Origin: Alphaproteobacteria bacterium
Lineage (GTDB): Bacteria; Pseudomonadota; Alphaproteobacteria; Reyranellales; Reyranellaceae
Reading direction: 5' to 3'
Assembly: GCA_019235415.1 (NCBI GenBank)
Contig: JAFAKN010000028.1
Coordinates: forward strand, 1-42,091
Length of the DNA stretch: 42,091 bases
A program made the translations under genes and the position numbers. Below are positions 1 through 8,246 of this stretch, piece by piece; position 1 is the first letter of the stretch; the number at the start of each line of letters is the position of its first letter. The notes beneath the pieces are model-generated. The model did no database searches. It was not told where the DNA came from and was given only the letters and a program-made list of their open reading frames with translations.

Positions 1-1
1 C

Positions 2-1198
2 GTCTGCTGCGCGCTGTACCTGCAGCGCGCCGGCTTCGCGGTGCGGCTGATCGAGAAGGGCGCGCCGGGCCGCGCCGCCTCGTTCGGCAACTCGGGCAGC
101 TTCGGCATCGCCTCGTGCGTGCCGTTCGCCATGCCGGGCGTGCTGAACAAGGTACCGCGCATGATGCTCGACGCCGACTCGCCCTTGAAGCTCAGGTGGA
201 GTCACGTGCCGAGCGCGCTGCCCTGGTTCCTGCGCTTCGTCGCCAATGCCCGGCCCTCGCGCGTCGAGCAGATCGCGCGCGAGCGCAACAGCCTCCTGGT
301 GCACACCTGGGACGGCTATCGGCCGCTGATCGAGGACGCCGGCGCCCTGCAATGGGTGAGCGACCAGGGGCTCATGATGGTGTTCGAGAGCGAGGAGGCG
401 TTCGGCAATGCCGCCTACGCGCTCGACCTGCGGCGCCGCAACGGCGTGCACATGGACGTGCTCGACGGCAACGAGGCGCGCCAGATGGAGCCCGCGCTGT
501 CGGACAAGGTGGTCAAGGCGGTGTCGCTGCCCGACGTGCATCGCACGATCGACCCTTATCGGCTGACCGATGCGCTGGCGAAAAACTTCTTTCGTCGCGG
601 CGGCGAGATCGTGAACGCCGAGGTACGCGGCTTCGAGCTGGGCGGCGAGGGCCCGACCAAGCTTTTGACCGACCGCGGCCCGATGCCGGTCGACAACGTG
701 GTGCTGGCGGCCGGCGTCTGGTCGCGGCCACTCGCCGCGCAGCTCGGCACCCACGTGCCGCTCGAGGCCGAGCGCGGCTATCACGTGATGTTCGCCAATC
801 CCGGTTTCGAGCTTCGGCGGGCCCTGGTCTCGGCCGACCGCAACGTGTCGCTCGCCCACATGCACGAAGGCATCCGCGCCACCGGCATCGCCGAGTTCGC
901 CCCGCCCGACGCCCTGCCCAACATGGCGAACGCGCGCCTGGTGCAGCGCCACGCCCAGGCGCTGATCCCCGGACTGAAGGGCGAGCCCGCCTCGCAATGG
1001 ATGGGACCCCGGCCCTCGCATCCCGATTCCAAGCCGGTGATCGGCCGCTCGCCGCGCCATCGCAACGTCTACTTCGCCTTCGGCCACGATCATCTCGGCC
1101 TCACCATGGCCGGCATCACCGGCAGGCTCATAGCCGAGCTCGCGACCGGCCAGCCGAGCACGGTCGACCTCGCGCCGTTCCGGCCAGATCGATTCTGA
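2..1198 (+). CDS. FAD-dependent oxidoreductase, DadA/DAO family (5' partial)
   Basis: Flavoprotein of the D-amino-acid dehydrogenase/glycine oxidase superfamily, expected to oxidise an amine or amino acid with FAD. The frame is open from base 2, so the true start and the first part of the FAD-binding Rossmann motif lie outside the window. The visible start (ALYLQRAGFAVRLIEKG) is the second half of that dinucleotide fold and is followed by GRAASFGNSGSFG. The C-terminal DAO signature is clear: WMGPRPSHPDSKPVIG, then FAFGHDHLGLTMAGITGRLIAEL. Its stop overlaps the next start as ATGA, so it is cotranscribed with an amino-acid ABC importer. I infer that the importer supplies its substrate, perhaps a D-amino acid or opine; the substrate itself is not readable. 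Confidence 0.9.
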   Translation, partial: VCCALYLQRAGFAVRLIEKGAPGRAASFGNSGSFGIASCVPFAMPGVLNKVPRMMLDADSPLKLRWSHVPSALPWFLRFVANARPSRVEQIARERNSLLVHTWDGYRPLIEDAGALQWVSDQGLMMVFESEEAFGNAAYALDLRRRNGVHMDVLDGNEARQMEPALSDKVVKAVSLPDVHRTIDPYRLTDALAKNFFRRGGEIVNAEVRGFELGGEGPTKLLTDRGPMPVDNVVLAAGVWSRPLAAQLGTHVPLEAERGYHVMFANPGFELRRALVSADRNVSLAHMHEGIRATGIAEFAPPDALPNMANARLVQRHAQALIPGLKGEPASQWMGPRPSHPDSKPVIGRSPRHRNVYFAFGHDHLGLTMAGITGRLIAELATGQPSTVDLAPFRPDRF

Positions 1199-1857
1199 TG
1201 GCGTACAAATGGGACTTCGGGGCGGTCTACGCCTACCTCAACCTTTGGCTGAAGGGGCTGGGCGTCACGCTCGGCTACTCGCTCGGCACGGTGCTGGGCG
1301 GGCTGGTCATCGGCGTGGCGTGCGGCATGTTGCTGCTGTACCGCCGCCGCTGGGTGACCTTGCCGATCCATTACTACGTGGAGATCTTCCGCTGCACGCC
1401 GCTGCTCGTGCAGATCGTCTGGTTCTACTACGCGCTGCCCATCGTGCTGTCGGTCGAGCTGCCGGCGTGGCTGGCGGCGGGGCTCGGCCTCACCCTCTAC
1501 ATGGGCGCTTTCTCGACCGAGATCTTCAGGGGCGGTATCATCTCGATCGATAAGGGCCAATGGCAGGCGGCGCGCGCGCTCGGCATGACCAACGCCGAGC
1601 TGATGCGCCACATCATCCTGCCGCAGGCGATCAAGCGGATGGTGCCGCCGTTCGTCAACCAGTCGATCATCCAGCTGAAGAACACCTCGCTGCTCTACGT
1701 CGTGGCGGTGCCCGACCTTATGTATACCGGATCGGTCGTGGTGGCCGACACCTTCCGGCCGCTTGAGGTCTACACCAGCGTCGCGGCGATCTACTTCGCC
1801 ATCCTCTATCCGCTCACGCTTTATGCGGCCCGCCTGGAGGCCCGCGTTGACCAATAG
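1198..1857 (+). CDS. Polar amino acid ABC transporter permease
   Basis: Inner-membrane permease of the HisM/ArtM/GlnP type, 219 residues, the usual size. The ATG overlaps the preceding stop by one base. Hydrophobic segments alternate with short loops, starting with LGVTLGYSLGTVLGGLVIGVA. The signature FRCTPLLVQIVWFYYALP is typical of the family. The EAA cytoplasmic loop that docks to the ATPase is clear at QAARALGMTNAELMRHIILPQ, followed by KNTSLLYVVAVPDLMYTG. Only one permease is present, so a homodimer or an upstream partner is expected. The solute-binding protein of this system is not seen downstream and may lie upstream of the window. Confidence 0.93.
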   Translation: MAYKWDFGAVYAYLNLWLKGLGVTLGYSLGTVLGGLVIGVACGMLLLYRRRWVTLPIHYYVEIFRCTPLLVQIVWFYYALPIVLSVELPAWLAAGLGLTLYMGAFSTEIFRGGIISIDKGQWQAARALGMTNAELMRHIILPQAIKRMVPPFVNQSIIQLKNTSLLYVVAVPDLMYTGSVVVADTFRPLEVYTSVAAIYFAILYPLTLYAARLEARVDQ

Positions 1858-2656
1858 TTCGACCTACAGCGATCCGGCGGGCGACGTGATGGTGCGCGCC
1901 TCGGGCCTGCGCAAGAGCTACGGCACGGTCGAGGCGGTGCGCGGCGTGTCGCTCGAGGTCAAGCGCGGCCAGGTGGTGGTGCTGATCGGGCCGTCGGGCT
2001 GCGGCAAGTCGACCTTCCTGCGCTGCATCAACCTCTTGGAGACGCCGTCGGCCGGCACGCTGCAGGTCGGCCGCCGCGCCATCGATTTCGCCTCCAGCAG
2101 GTCCATGCCGCACGGCCGCGACCTGGCGCGCTTTCGTGCCCGCATCGGCATGGTGTTCCAGCAGTTCGACCTGTTCCCGCACATGACGGCATTGCGCAAC
2201 GTGATGTCCGGCCCGGTGATCGTGAAGAAGATGCCGCAGCGGCAAGCCGAGGCGATCGCCCGCGAGCTTTTGGGCAAGGTGGGGCTCGGGGCCTTCACCG
2301 AGCGCTATCCACGCGAGCTGTCGGGCGGCCAGCAGCAGCGCGTCGCCATCGCCCGCGCCATGGCCATGGCGCCCGAGATCATGCTGTTCGACGAGGTCAC
2401 GTCGGCGCTCGATCCCGAGCTGGTCGGCGAGGTCCTGGACGTCATGAAGCAGCTCGCCACCGACGGCACCACGATGATCGTCGTGACCCACGAGATGGCC
2501 TTCGCGCGCGACGTCGCCGACCACGTCGTGGTCATGGACGCGGGCCAGGTGGTCGAGCAGGGGCCGGCGGAAGAGATCCTGCTGCAGCCCAAGAATCCGC
2601 GCACGGTGTCGTTCCTGTCGCGCTTCCACAGCACGATCGGCGAGCGCCGGGCATGA
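1847..2656 (+). CDS. Amino acid ABC transporter ATP-binding protein
   Basis: ATPase of a polar amino-acid importer (GlnQ/HisP family), 269 residues from a TTG at 1847. I chose that start because GGAGG at 1836-1840 sits six bases upstream; it overlaps the permease end by 11 bases, as expected in a coupled operon. An ATG at 1889 is the alternative. Walker A is GPSGCGKST, the Q-loop is VFQQFDLFPHMT, the signature is LSGGQQQR, Walker B reads MLFDEVTSALDPE and the H-loop is VVTHEMAFA. Walker B has DEVT instead of the commoner DEPT, a variant that keeps the catalytic Glu. It is the last gene of the operon. Confidence 0.95.
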   Translation: MTNSSTYSDPAGDVMVRASGLRKSYGTVEAVRGVSLEVKRGQVVVLIGPSGCGKSTFLRCINLLETPSAGTLQVGRRAIDFASSRSMPHGRDLARFRARIGMVFQQFDLFPHMTALRNVMSGPVIVKKMPQRQAEAIARELLGKVGLGAFTERYPRELSGGQQQRVAIARAMAMAPEIMLFDEVTSALDPELVGEVLDVMKQLATDGTTMIVVTHEMAFARDVADHVVVMDAGQVVEQGPAEEILLQPKNPRTVSFLSRFHSTIGERRA

Positions 2657-2664
2657 TGGCGCTT

Positions 2665-3459
2665 TCACATGTGCGGCAGCCAGCCCAGCGCCTGCGCAAG
2701 CAGCAGCAAGGTTTCGACAGTGACGCTGACCTGCAGCAGGCGGTACACCGCATGGCGCGCCTCTTCGGACGCGGTGAAGCGGGACGCGACGGCCGCGCCG
2801 ATCGCGGTGCCCCCGGCCAGCCAAGCCGCAACCGTCCAGTCGATCTTGCCGGCGTCACCGTAGAGGGCGCAGGAAATGGCAAACAGCGCGAGGCCGGTGA
2901 CGACCTTGATCGGATTGGCCTTGTTCAGCGGAATGCCCATGAACAGCACCATCACGATCAGGCGCAGGATGGCGCTGTCCACCGCCACCACGCCGCCATA
3001 GGCGCACAGCAGCCCATAGGTGACGGCGCCTGTTCGCTCCGACAGAAGATGCCGCGTGCTCCCCTTCGAAAGCCAACGGTTCGGCTGGACGAACACCAGG
3101 ATCAGGGAGACCACGGAGGTCGCCACGATGATGGCGAACATGGCGGTCGAACGGACCATCAGGCCGAGCGACGTCCCGATCACCGCGCCGATCACCGTGG
3201 CCAGCAGCAGCGATTTGGTCGCTCGCCAATCGACTTTCTTGCTCCTGATCAGCACGATAGTGGCGATGATGCCGCCGACCACGAGATTGAAGCGGCTCGT
3301 CGCATTGGCCTGGTCGGCGGAGAGGCCCAGCGCCAGCAGCACCGGCAGCACCACCGTGACGCCGCCGCCTGCGAGCACGCTCATGACGCCTGCGAGGATG
3401 CCGATGGCGAACGTCACTGACGCATCGGGAAGTGCCACGAGCCCGTTCCGAGAAAACAC
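2665..3459 (-). CDS. Sulfite exporter TauE/SafE family membrane permease
   Basis: Integral membrane protein of the TauE/SafE (DUF81) family, 264 residues, proposed exporters or importers of sulfonate, sulfite or other small anions. The first half carries FAIGILAGVMSVLAGGGVTVVLP followed by ANATSRFNLVVGG; the second half repeats the fold around GLLCAYGGVVAVDSAILRL. About eight hydrophobic segments can be counted. The start is a GTG (3459-3457) with a weak ribosome site, so the exact N-terminus is uncertain; a GTG at Val8 would also work. It converges with the ABC operon (8-base gap) and diverges from the hydroxyacid dehydrogenase. The substrate is not predictable. Confidence 0.88.
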   Translation of the reverse strand: MFSRNGLVALPDASVTFAIGILAGVMSVLAGGGVTVVLPVLLALGLSADQANATSRFNLVVGGIIATIVLIRSKKVDWRATKSLLLATVIGAVIGTSLGLMVRSTAMFAIIVATSVVSLILVFVQPNRWLSKGSTRHLLSERTGAVTYGLLCAYGGVVAVDSAILRLIVMVLFMGIPLNKANPIKVVTGLALFAISCALYGDAGKIDWTVAAWLAGGTAIGAAVASRFTASEEARHAVYRLLQVSVTVETLLLLAQALGWLPHM

Positions 3460-3521
3460 CGCGGAGGGCCGCGATCATCGCTGCCGGCACGCGGCCGAAC
3501 AAGGGGAGCAAGCGACCTGAC

Positions 3522-4490
3522 ATGTTTCCGTCAAAGGACGATCTGACGATCTGCTTCGCGCATGCCGCCTACCGCATGCAGGACCGCTTCGAGCTGCGCC
3601 GCACGGGCATCCGCAATTTCCAGGTATGGGGCTACGACGATTTCGTGAAGCGCATTCCGGAGGCCGACGTGGTCGTTGTCTCCGGCATGTGGCGCAACGA
3701 TCTCATCGCCCATGCCGGCAACTTGAAGTTCATCCAGTCGATCAGCTCCGGCATGGACCAGTATTCCAAGGAGCAGCTGGCGGCCAAGGGCGTGCGGCTG
3801 GCGAGCGCGGCCGGCGTCAACGCGCGTGCCGTCGCCGAGCATGCGCTGGCGCTGATCCTCGCGGTCATGCGGCGGTTGCCGGAGGCGCGCGACAATCAGC
3901 ACCGGAAGATGTGGCGCGGCATGCTGGGCGACCTCACCGAGCGCGAGGATGAGCTCGGTGGCAAGACGGTGCTGATTGTCGGCATGGGCCGCATCGGCAG
4001 CCATCTCGCCAAGCTCTGCAAAGCCTTCGACATGAAGGTGCTGGGCATCCGCCGCGATCCGGCGCAGGGCGCCAACGGCGCCGATTCGATCCATGGCATG
4101 GCCGAGCTGGTGAAGCTCGCGCCGCAAGCCGACTTCGTGGCGCTGACTTGCGCGCTCACGGCCGAGACCACGGGCTTGATGAACGCCGCGGCCTTCGCCG
4201 CCATGAAGCCCTCGTCGGTGTTCGTCAACGTGGCGCGCGGCAAGGTGGCCGACGAGGCGGCGCTGATCCGCACGATGCAGGAGGGCCGCATCTGGGCGGC
4301 CGCCATCGACGTCACCGCCGAGGAGCCGCTGCCCGAGTCGTCGCCGCTCTGGACCCTGCCCAACGTCTTCGTGACGCCGCACACCGCGGGCGAGACGCGC
4401 GCCTACGAAGACAACGTGCTCGACATCCTCTTGGACAATCTCGGCCGCCTGTGGCGCGGCGAGACCACCCTGCGCAATCAGGTCCTGTAG
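3522..4490 (+). CDS. D-isomer-specific 2-hydroxyacid dehydrogenase
   Basis: NAD(P)-dependent reductase/dehydrogenase of 2-oxo/2-hydroxy acids, 322 residues. The ATG at 3522 is used because family homology starts there; an AAGGGGAG lies 13 bases upstream, a slightly long spacing. The nucleotide-binding motif GMGRIGSHLAKLCKAF is around residues 160-175. The catalytic triad of the family is present: Arg in NVARGKVAD, Glu in DVTAEEPL, His in TPHTAGE. The N-terminal catalytic half has SSGMDQYSKEQLAAKGVRLASAAGVNA, the substrate loop of GyaR/GhrA-like enzymes. The substrate may be glyoxylate, hydroxypyruvate or another 2-keto acid. It stands alone. Confidence 0.92.
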   Translation: MFPSKDDLTICFAHAAYRMQDRFELRRTGIRNFQVWGYDDFVKRIPEADVVVVSGMWRNDLIAHAGNLKFIQSISSGMDQYSKEQLAAKGVRLASAAGVNARAVAEHALALILAVMRRLPEARDNQHRKMWRGMLGDLTEREDELGGKTVLIVGMGRIGSHLAKLCKAFDMKVLGIRRDPAQGANGADSIHGMAELVKLAPQADFVALTCALTAETTGLMNAAAFAAMKPSSVFVNVARGKVADEAALIRTMQEGRIWAAAIDVTAEEPLPESSPLWTLPNVFVTPHTAGETRAYEDNVLDILLDNLGRLWRGETTLRNQVL

Positions 4491-4502
4491 CTTTTTCGTT
4501 TA

Positions 4503-4519
4503 GCTGTCGACCCGACAGC
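4503..4519. terminator. Perfect 7-bp hairpin after the dehydrogenase gene
   Basis: GCTGTCG, loop ACC, CGACAGC: seven perfect pairs starting 12 bases after the stop at 4490. The T-run (ctttttcgttt) lies before, not after, the stem on the plus strand, so it is not a classical intrinsic terminator. It may still slow transcription or protect the 3' end. Confidence 0.35.
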
Positions 4520-4570
4520 GAAGGAGGCGCCAGCTGGACCATGGCTCACGACATCGTGGATAAGCTATCC

Positions 4571-4596
4571 TTCAATGATATCTAAAGTTATATAAC
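4571..4596 (+). promoter_or_regulatory. AT-rich candidate promoter of the first VPGFRVG cassette
   Basis: An abrupt AT-rich stretch in GC-rich surroundings, with TATAAC at 4591-4596 as a good -10-like hexamer (5/6). No convincing -35 lies at the right distance; TTCAAT at 4571 is only loosely like TTGACA and too close. The stretch lies about 70 bases before the ATG at 4667 and is the only promoter-like patch in the 176-base gap. Confidence 0.3.
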
Positions 4597-4666
4597 GTAG
4601 CTCCTCCGCGGTCGTCGTCAAAAGTCTTCACCTTGCGGCGACGGTTGGACCTGTGTGGAGGATCTC

Positions 4667-5161
4667 ATGGCTAGGCAGCGGCTATCCAACTACGTACCCG
4701 GCTTCCGGGTCGGCATTCCCAATGATGTGCCGGGATTTCGCGTAAGAGCCCCGGGCTTCAATGTCAGTGAAAGTGAGCCATCCAGCAGTGGCGTCGGCGC
4801 GCCGGGACAAACAAATGAGTTCCCGGCCAATCCCTACCTATCACTCGCCGCCGGCTACTTTGGGGGCGACCGCAACTGGCATACATTGCCGCTCTGGCCA
4901 TCGCCGCGGGACTACTCTGCACCTGTCCCAAGCCCTGAATGGAGGTTGCCTGAGCAAGGCGACCCCAACGTCATTCCCACGGGCTCGCGCGCGCCAATCA
5001 CGCCCTGCACTGATGGGATCTGCACTCAAGGTGGAACGTCTGGAAATGGAGGTGTAATTCCTCACCCGACGCAACCGGGAAAATTCCTGTGTCCTGATTG
5101 TGCGTTCAAGCTTTTTGACTTGGACATTAGTGATCCGAAGGTGCGAGACCTACTGGATTGA
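4667..5161 (+). CDS. VPGFRVG-motif protein A (unknown function)
   Basis: Small unrecognised protein, 164 residues from the ATG at 4667, which has a strong GGAGG five bases upstream. The N-terminus reads LSNYVPGFRVGIPND and then repeats VPGFRV once more, followed by APGFNVSE. A second block, ANPYLSL, follows near residue 55. Both blocks recur in the gene at 9180. The middle is rich in Pro, Ser and Gly and looks disordered. The C-terminus has two cysteine pairs, CTDGIC and CPDC, which could form a metal site, then an acidic helix. No signal peptide or membrane segment is visible. A different unknown gene follows 29 bases later. I infer a shared N-terminal sorting or scaffold region with a swappable C-terminus; no toxin or enzyme domain is recognised. 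Confidence 0.75.
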   Translation: MARQRLSNYVPGFRVGIPNDVPGFRVRAPGFNVSESEPSSSGVGAPGQTNEFPANPYLSLAAGYFGGDRNWHTLPLWPSPRDYSAPVPSPEWRLPEQGDPNVIPTGSRAPITPCTDGICTQGGTSGNGGVIPHPTQPGKFLCPDCAFKLFDLDISDPKVRDLLD

Positions 5162-5190
5162 CGAGAACATAGCTACGTTGGAAGTGGCCC

Positions 5191-5931
5191 ATGACCCGAT
5201 CGGACGACCCATCAGGCAGTGAGCGCAAAGTTGCGTTGATGTTGGCGGGTTCCAGACCTCTAGCCGTCTTTAACGACGTTGCGTTTGTCGATACCGGCGA
5301 AGACGAAATCGATCGCAGCTTTAACCGGCACGTCAAAAACGGGCGCATTACCTATCGGGAAGAGCGAGATGTGTGGCCGGAGCCCCATGAGATAGGAGGA
5401 AGGCTTGCCGTTGCCAGTCGTCTTCGCCTTTACGTATTGCCGGAAGAGACGTGGCGGATCGAGGCCTATTTGCACATGATCAAGGCCTCTAGGGGTACTC
5501 CTTGGAATGATGCTTTGGAGCGGCTTTCTAGATCTTTACTCGGATACACCGAGCAGGAGATCAATGAGCTCCTGGCCAAGTTTCACGAGGAGCGCGGCGA
5601 CTGGGGCGGGATACCTGCGTACGCGAAAGTCTCGGCCGTCAACCTGGAAAAGCTGCGGCAGCTCGGCTTCAAGGCATTGCCGCCCGACCTTGCCGACACG
5701 CTCGTCTTGGTGCTTTCCGAGCGACGGCCGGGAAAAGTGCTGCTCGATTCACTCTACCAAGCCGGACCTTGTGCACTGATCAGGTTCTGCTTGGACACGA
5801 AGTTCGTGTTGCGCTGTACACGTGAACAGGTCGGCGATGCAAACATTCTGCGCGCACCGGCCGCACTGCTTCCGGAACTCAACCTCAATCTCCGGAGTGC
5901 CATCGAAGTTCTCCAGGGCAGCGAAGTGTAA
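5191..5931 (+). CDS. Hypothetical protein, partner of VPGFRVG protein A
   Basis: Unrecognised 246-residue soluble protein without signal peptide or membrane helix. The ATG at 5191 has GGAAGTGG just upstream. The central part (about residues 95-130) is helical and charged: LLGYTEQEINELLAKFHEERGDWGG. A later part, KLRQLGFKALPPDLADTLVLVLSERRPG, looks like a compact alpha/beta segment. It follows the VPGFRVG gene by 29 bases on the same strand and ends 3 bases from the convergent FecR-domain gene, so the two likely form a bicistron. It has no visible similarity to the partner genes at 9602 and 10154. Immunity protein, chaperone or effector are all possible; none can be shown from sequence alone. 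Confidence 0.7.
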   Translation: MTRSDDPSGSERKVALMLAGSRPLAVFNDVAFVDTGEDEIDRSFNRHVKNGRITYREERDVWPEPHEIGGRLAVASRLRLYVLPEETWRIEAYLHMIKASRGTPWNDALERLSRSLLGYTEQEINELLAKFHEERGDWGGIPAYAKVSAVNLEKLRQLGFKALPPDLADTLVLVLSERRPGKVLLDSLYQAGPCALIRFCLDTKFVLRCTREQVGDANILRAPAALLPELNLNLRSAIEVLQGSEV

Positions 5932-5934
5932 GGG

Positions 5935-8166
5935 TCACTTCTTTTCGTTGTTCTGATTCTGATGCTGCTGCGGCGGCTGCGGCGCCGGATGCGACTGCTG
6001 CGGAGCAGGGGCCTGCGCCTGCTGCGGCGCTTGGACGTGCTGCGGCTGCGGCGGGGGCGGTGGAGCCTGGACGTGCTGCGGCTGCGGCGGGGGCGGTGGG
6101 GCCTGCACGTGCTGCGGTTGCGGCTGAGGCGGCGGTGTCTGCACATGCTGGGGCTGCGGCTGAGGCGGCGGTGCCTGCACATGCTGCGGCTGCGGCTGAG
6201 GCGGCGGTGCCTGCACATGCTGCGGCTGAGGTTGAGGCGGCGGCGCCTCGCCCTGCTGCGGCGGGTGCGGTGCCGGCTGTGGAGGCGGGTTGGCGTGCTG
6301 CGGCTGCGGCGCCGCGCCCTGGTGCTCCGCCGGATGCGGCGGTTGCGCCGGCGGCGTCACGTGCTGCGGCTGCGGCGCCTGCACCTGCTGCGGCGGTGCG
6401 TGCTGGACTGGCGGCGTCGTCGGCTGCGGCCCGGCATGCTCCGGCGGCACCGGCTGGGCGACATGCGGCGGCGGCTGGGTCGCGGGCTTGGTTGGCTCGA
6501 CGGGCGCGGCATGCTCGGCCGGCGGGGTCGCCGTTTGCGGATGGGCCGGCTCCCCTGGCCGCGCAGGCTGTGGCGTCACCGGCGTCACGTTGCCGTGCAG
6601 GACCGGCGGCGGCAGACCTTGGCGCGGGGCGAGCGGCGGCAGGGCATGCTTGGAGGTCTCGGCCGTCGGTGCGGTCGGCTGCGTGGCCGCGAGCTTGGGG
6701 CCTGGCGCCGGCGGCATCGCGGGCTTTTCCAGCTGGGTCGGTCGCGCCAGTGCCGGCATCTCGGCCAACGCCGTCTTGGCGACCGGTAGGTTGGGCGTCG
6801 GCGCCAGCGCACGCGGGTCGGTCGGTTGCTTGGCCGACGCCAGCGATGCTGTCGGCGCGGGCGGCGCTGCAATCGGGGCCACGGGTGCGGCTGCGATGCG
6901 GTCGGGCGCCACTTGCAGGGCGGCGCGCGTCACGGGCTGCGAGCGCACGAAGGCGGCGGCCGGCATCACGGTGGCGAAGCGCTGGTTCATGAACGGCGCG
7001 TTGCGTTCCGGTGCGGCCTCGCGCCGCTCGGCGCGCTGCCAGCGTTCGCTCAGAATCTCGTCCTGCACGCGCGCACCGCGATTGACGCGCAGATAGTAGT
7101 CGCGGTCGGCGCTGTAGGGCGGGACGTAGGCCTCGCGCGGACCCAACGGGAACCAACCCACCGGTGAGGCGGCGCGATTGCCGAGAACGGCGGCGAGCTC
7201 GACGCCGCCCACGAACGCGACCAGTGCCGGCGCGTACATCGGCCGTTGCTCGCGCTCGGGCGGCACCCAGGCCCAGCGCGAGCCGACATGCGCCCAGCGG
7301 CCGTAATGGTAGGGCGCGAAGCCCCAAGGCTGGTCGTCGACCCAGGTCCAGCCCCACGGCGGCTGGTAGACCCAGCGGCCGGTGCGGTAGGGCTCCCAGC
7401 CCGCCGGCACGGCGCGCGGATACCAGACCTCGCCGTAGGTCGGGTCGTTGGTCCACGCGCCGTAGGCGTTGAGGTCCTCGTAGCCCGTCACGCTGGCGGT
7501 GAGGTATTGCGGCGGCTGGTCGTAGACGACCTGTCGGTCGCGCACCGCCCAGTAGCCGGGCGGCGGGGGCGGCGCGGTATTGACGATGCGGATCTGCGGG
7601 TTGTCGGGGTCGCCGGTCAGCTCGGCGACCTCGCCGGGATGCACCGGCACGGTCTGGCCGTTCATCGCCTGGAACTCGGCGGCGCCGCTGCGCACGCCGA
7701 GCCGGGTCGGATCCTGGCTCGAGCCGGACTCGATGTAGTAGTCGCCCTGGTCGGTGAGGCTCGCCGTGCCGCGCGGCGTCAGCACCTGGTAAGGCTGCTG
7801 GGTATCCATCGCGAAGCTGCGCACGTCGATGCGGCCCTGGTCGAGCTGCAGGCGCGTCTGGCTGTCGTCGACCGCCAGCATGTCGAGCTGCGTGGCGCCC
7901 TCCATGCGGATGCGCGTGCCGCTGAGCGAGACCTCGCTGTGGGCGTTGGGCTCGGTCCAGATCGCATCGCCCGAGGTGAGCGGCGTGTTGACCATCGCCG
8001 GCGTCCAGCCGTCCTGCTGCGGATCGTGGAACGAGACGGTGCCTTGGGTGAAGGCCAGCCGTCCGACGCGGCCGGGGGGCTCGCTCTGGGCTTGCGCGGC
8101 GCACGAAAAGGCGACTGCCGCGATCGCCACGAAAACGACCCCGCTGCGACGAAAATGGTCGCTCAT
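5935..8166 (-). CDS. FecR-domain, DUF6600-like secreted protein with Pro/Gln repeat tail
   Basis: Probable periplasmic or surface protein, 743 residues from an ATG at 8166 with AGGAG eight bases upstream. A Sec signal peptide (residues 1-26: VVFVAIAAVAFSCAAQAQ) is followed by a FecR-like beta domain (about 35-195; GTVSFHDPQQDGW, LSGTRIRMEG, VRSGAAEF). A DUF6600-type aromatic region follows (about 215-330; YGEVWYPRAVPAGWEPY, GRWVYQPPWGWTWVDD, YGRWAHVGSRWAWVPP). A long low-complexity Pro/Ala tail ends in six 12-residue repeats of the PPPQPQPQHVQA type and the charged NNEKK terminus. No FecA-like receptor or sigma factor is nearby, so classical FecR signalling is unlikely. The aromatic YGRW repeats suggest binding to a surface polymer; that is inference. 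Confidence 0.85.
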   Translation of the reverse strand: MSDHFRRSGVVFVAIAAVAFSCAAQAQSEPPGRVGRLAFTQGTVSFHDPQQDGWTPAMVNTPLTSGDAIWTEPNAHSEVSLSGTRIRMEGATQLDMLAVDDSQTRLQLDQGRIDVRSFAMDTQQPYQVLTPRGTASLTDQGDYYIESGSSQDPTRLGVRSGAAEFQAMNGQTVPVHPGEVAELTGDPDNPQIRIVNTAPPPPPGYWAVRDRQVVYDQPPQYLTASVTGYEDLNAYGAWTNDPTYGEVWYPRAVPAGWEPYRTGRWVYQPPWGWTWVDDQPWGFAPYHYGRWAHVGSRWAWVPPEREQRPMYAPALVAFVGGVELAAVLGNRAASPVGWFPLGPREAYVPPYSADRDYYLRVNRGARVQDEILSERWQRAERREAAPERNAPFMNQRFATVMPAAAFVRSQPVTRAALQVAPDRIAAAPVAPIAAPPAPTASLASAKQPTDPRALAPTPNLPVAKTALAEMPALARPTQLEKPAMPPAPGPKLAATQPTAPTAETSKHALPPLAPRQGLPPPVLHGNVTPVTPQPARPGEPAHPQTATPPAEHAAPVEPTKPATQPPPHVAQPVPPEHAGPQPTTPPVQHAPPQQVQAPQPQHVTPPAQPPHPAEHQGAAPQPQHANPPPQPAPHPPQQGEAPPPQPQPQHVQAPPPQPQPQHVQAPPPQPQPQHVQTPPPQPQPQHVQAPPPPPQPQHVQAPPPPPQPQHVQAPQQAQAPAPQQSHPAPQPPQQHQNQNNEKK
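6029..6244 (-). repeat. Six tandem 36-bp units inside the FecR-protein gene
   Basis: Six head-to-tail 36-base units at 6029, 6065, 6101, 6137, 6173 and 6209, each encoding a 12-residue Pro/Gln/His/Val motif in frame. Units differ by a few bases; the two nearest the gene's 3' end encode more Pro. The length is a multiple of three, so copy number can vary without a frameshift. More irregular CTGCGG-rich sequence flanks both sides. Confidence 0.95.
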
Positions 8167-8246
8167 CCCGGTTCTCCTGCTAGGCTCTTCCTGCAATCGA
8201 CGGAAAACGTTGTTTGCACGGTACGGTTCCAAACGAGGGGAAGAGC

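Noticed and set aside
4541..4585. Fourteen-codon frame (MAHDIVDKLSFNDI) before the first VPGFRVG gene
   Set aside because: Too short, with its AAGGAGG 13 bases upstream, and no similarity to the second cassette's leader region.
4667..5161. Calling the VPGFRVG proteins toxins outright
   Set aside because: No catalytic motif, known toxin family or export signal is visible; only the arrangement suggests it.
6029..6244. Regular 36-base repeats that might suggest a CRISPR array
   Set aside because: The units are directly adjacent with no spacers and encode an in-frame protein repeat.
5935..8166. A FecIR-type iron signalling locus
   Set aside because: No sigma factor or TonB-dependent receptor is adjacent, and the domain mix with aromatic repeats does not fit an anti-sigma factor.
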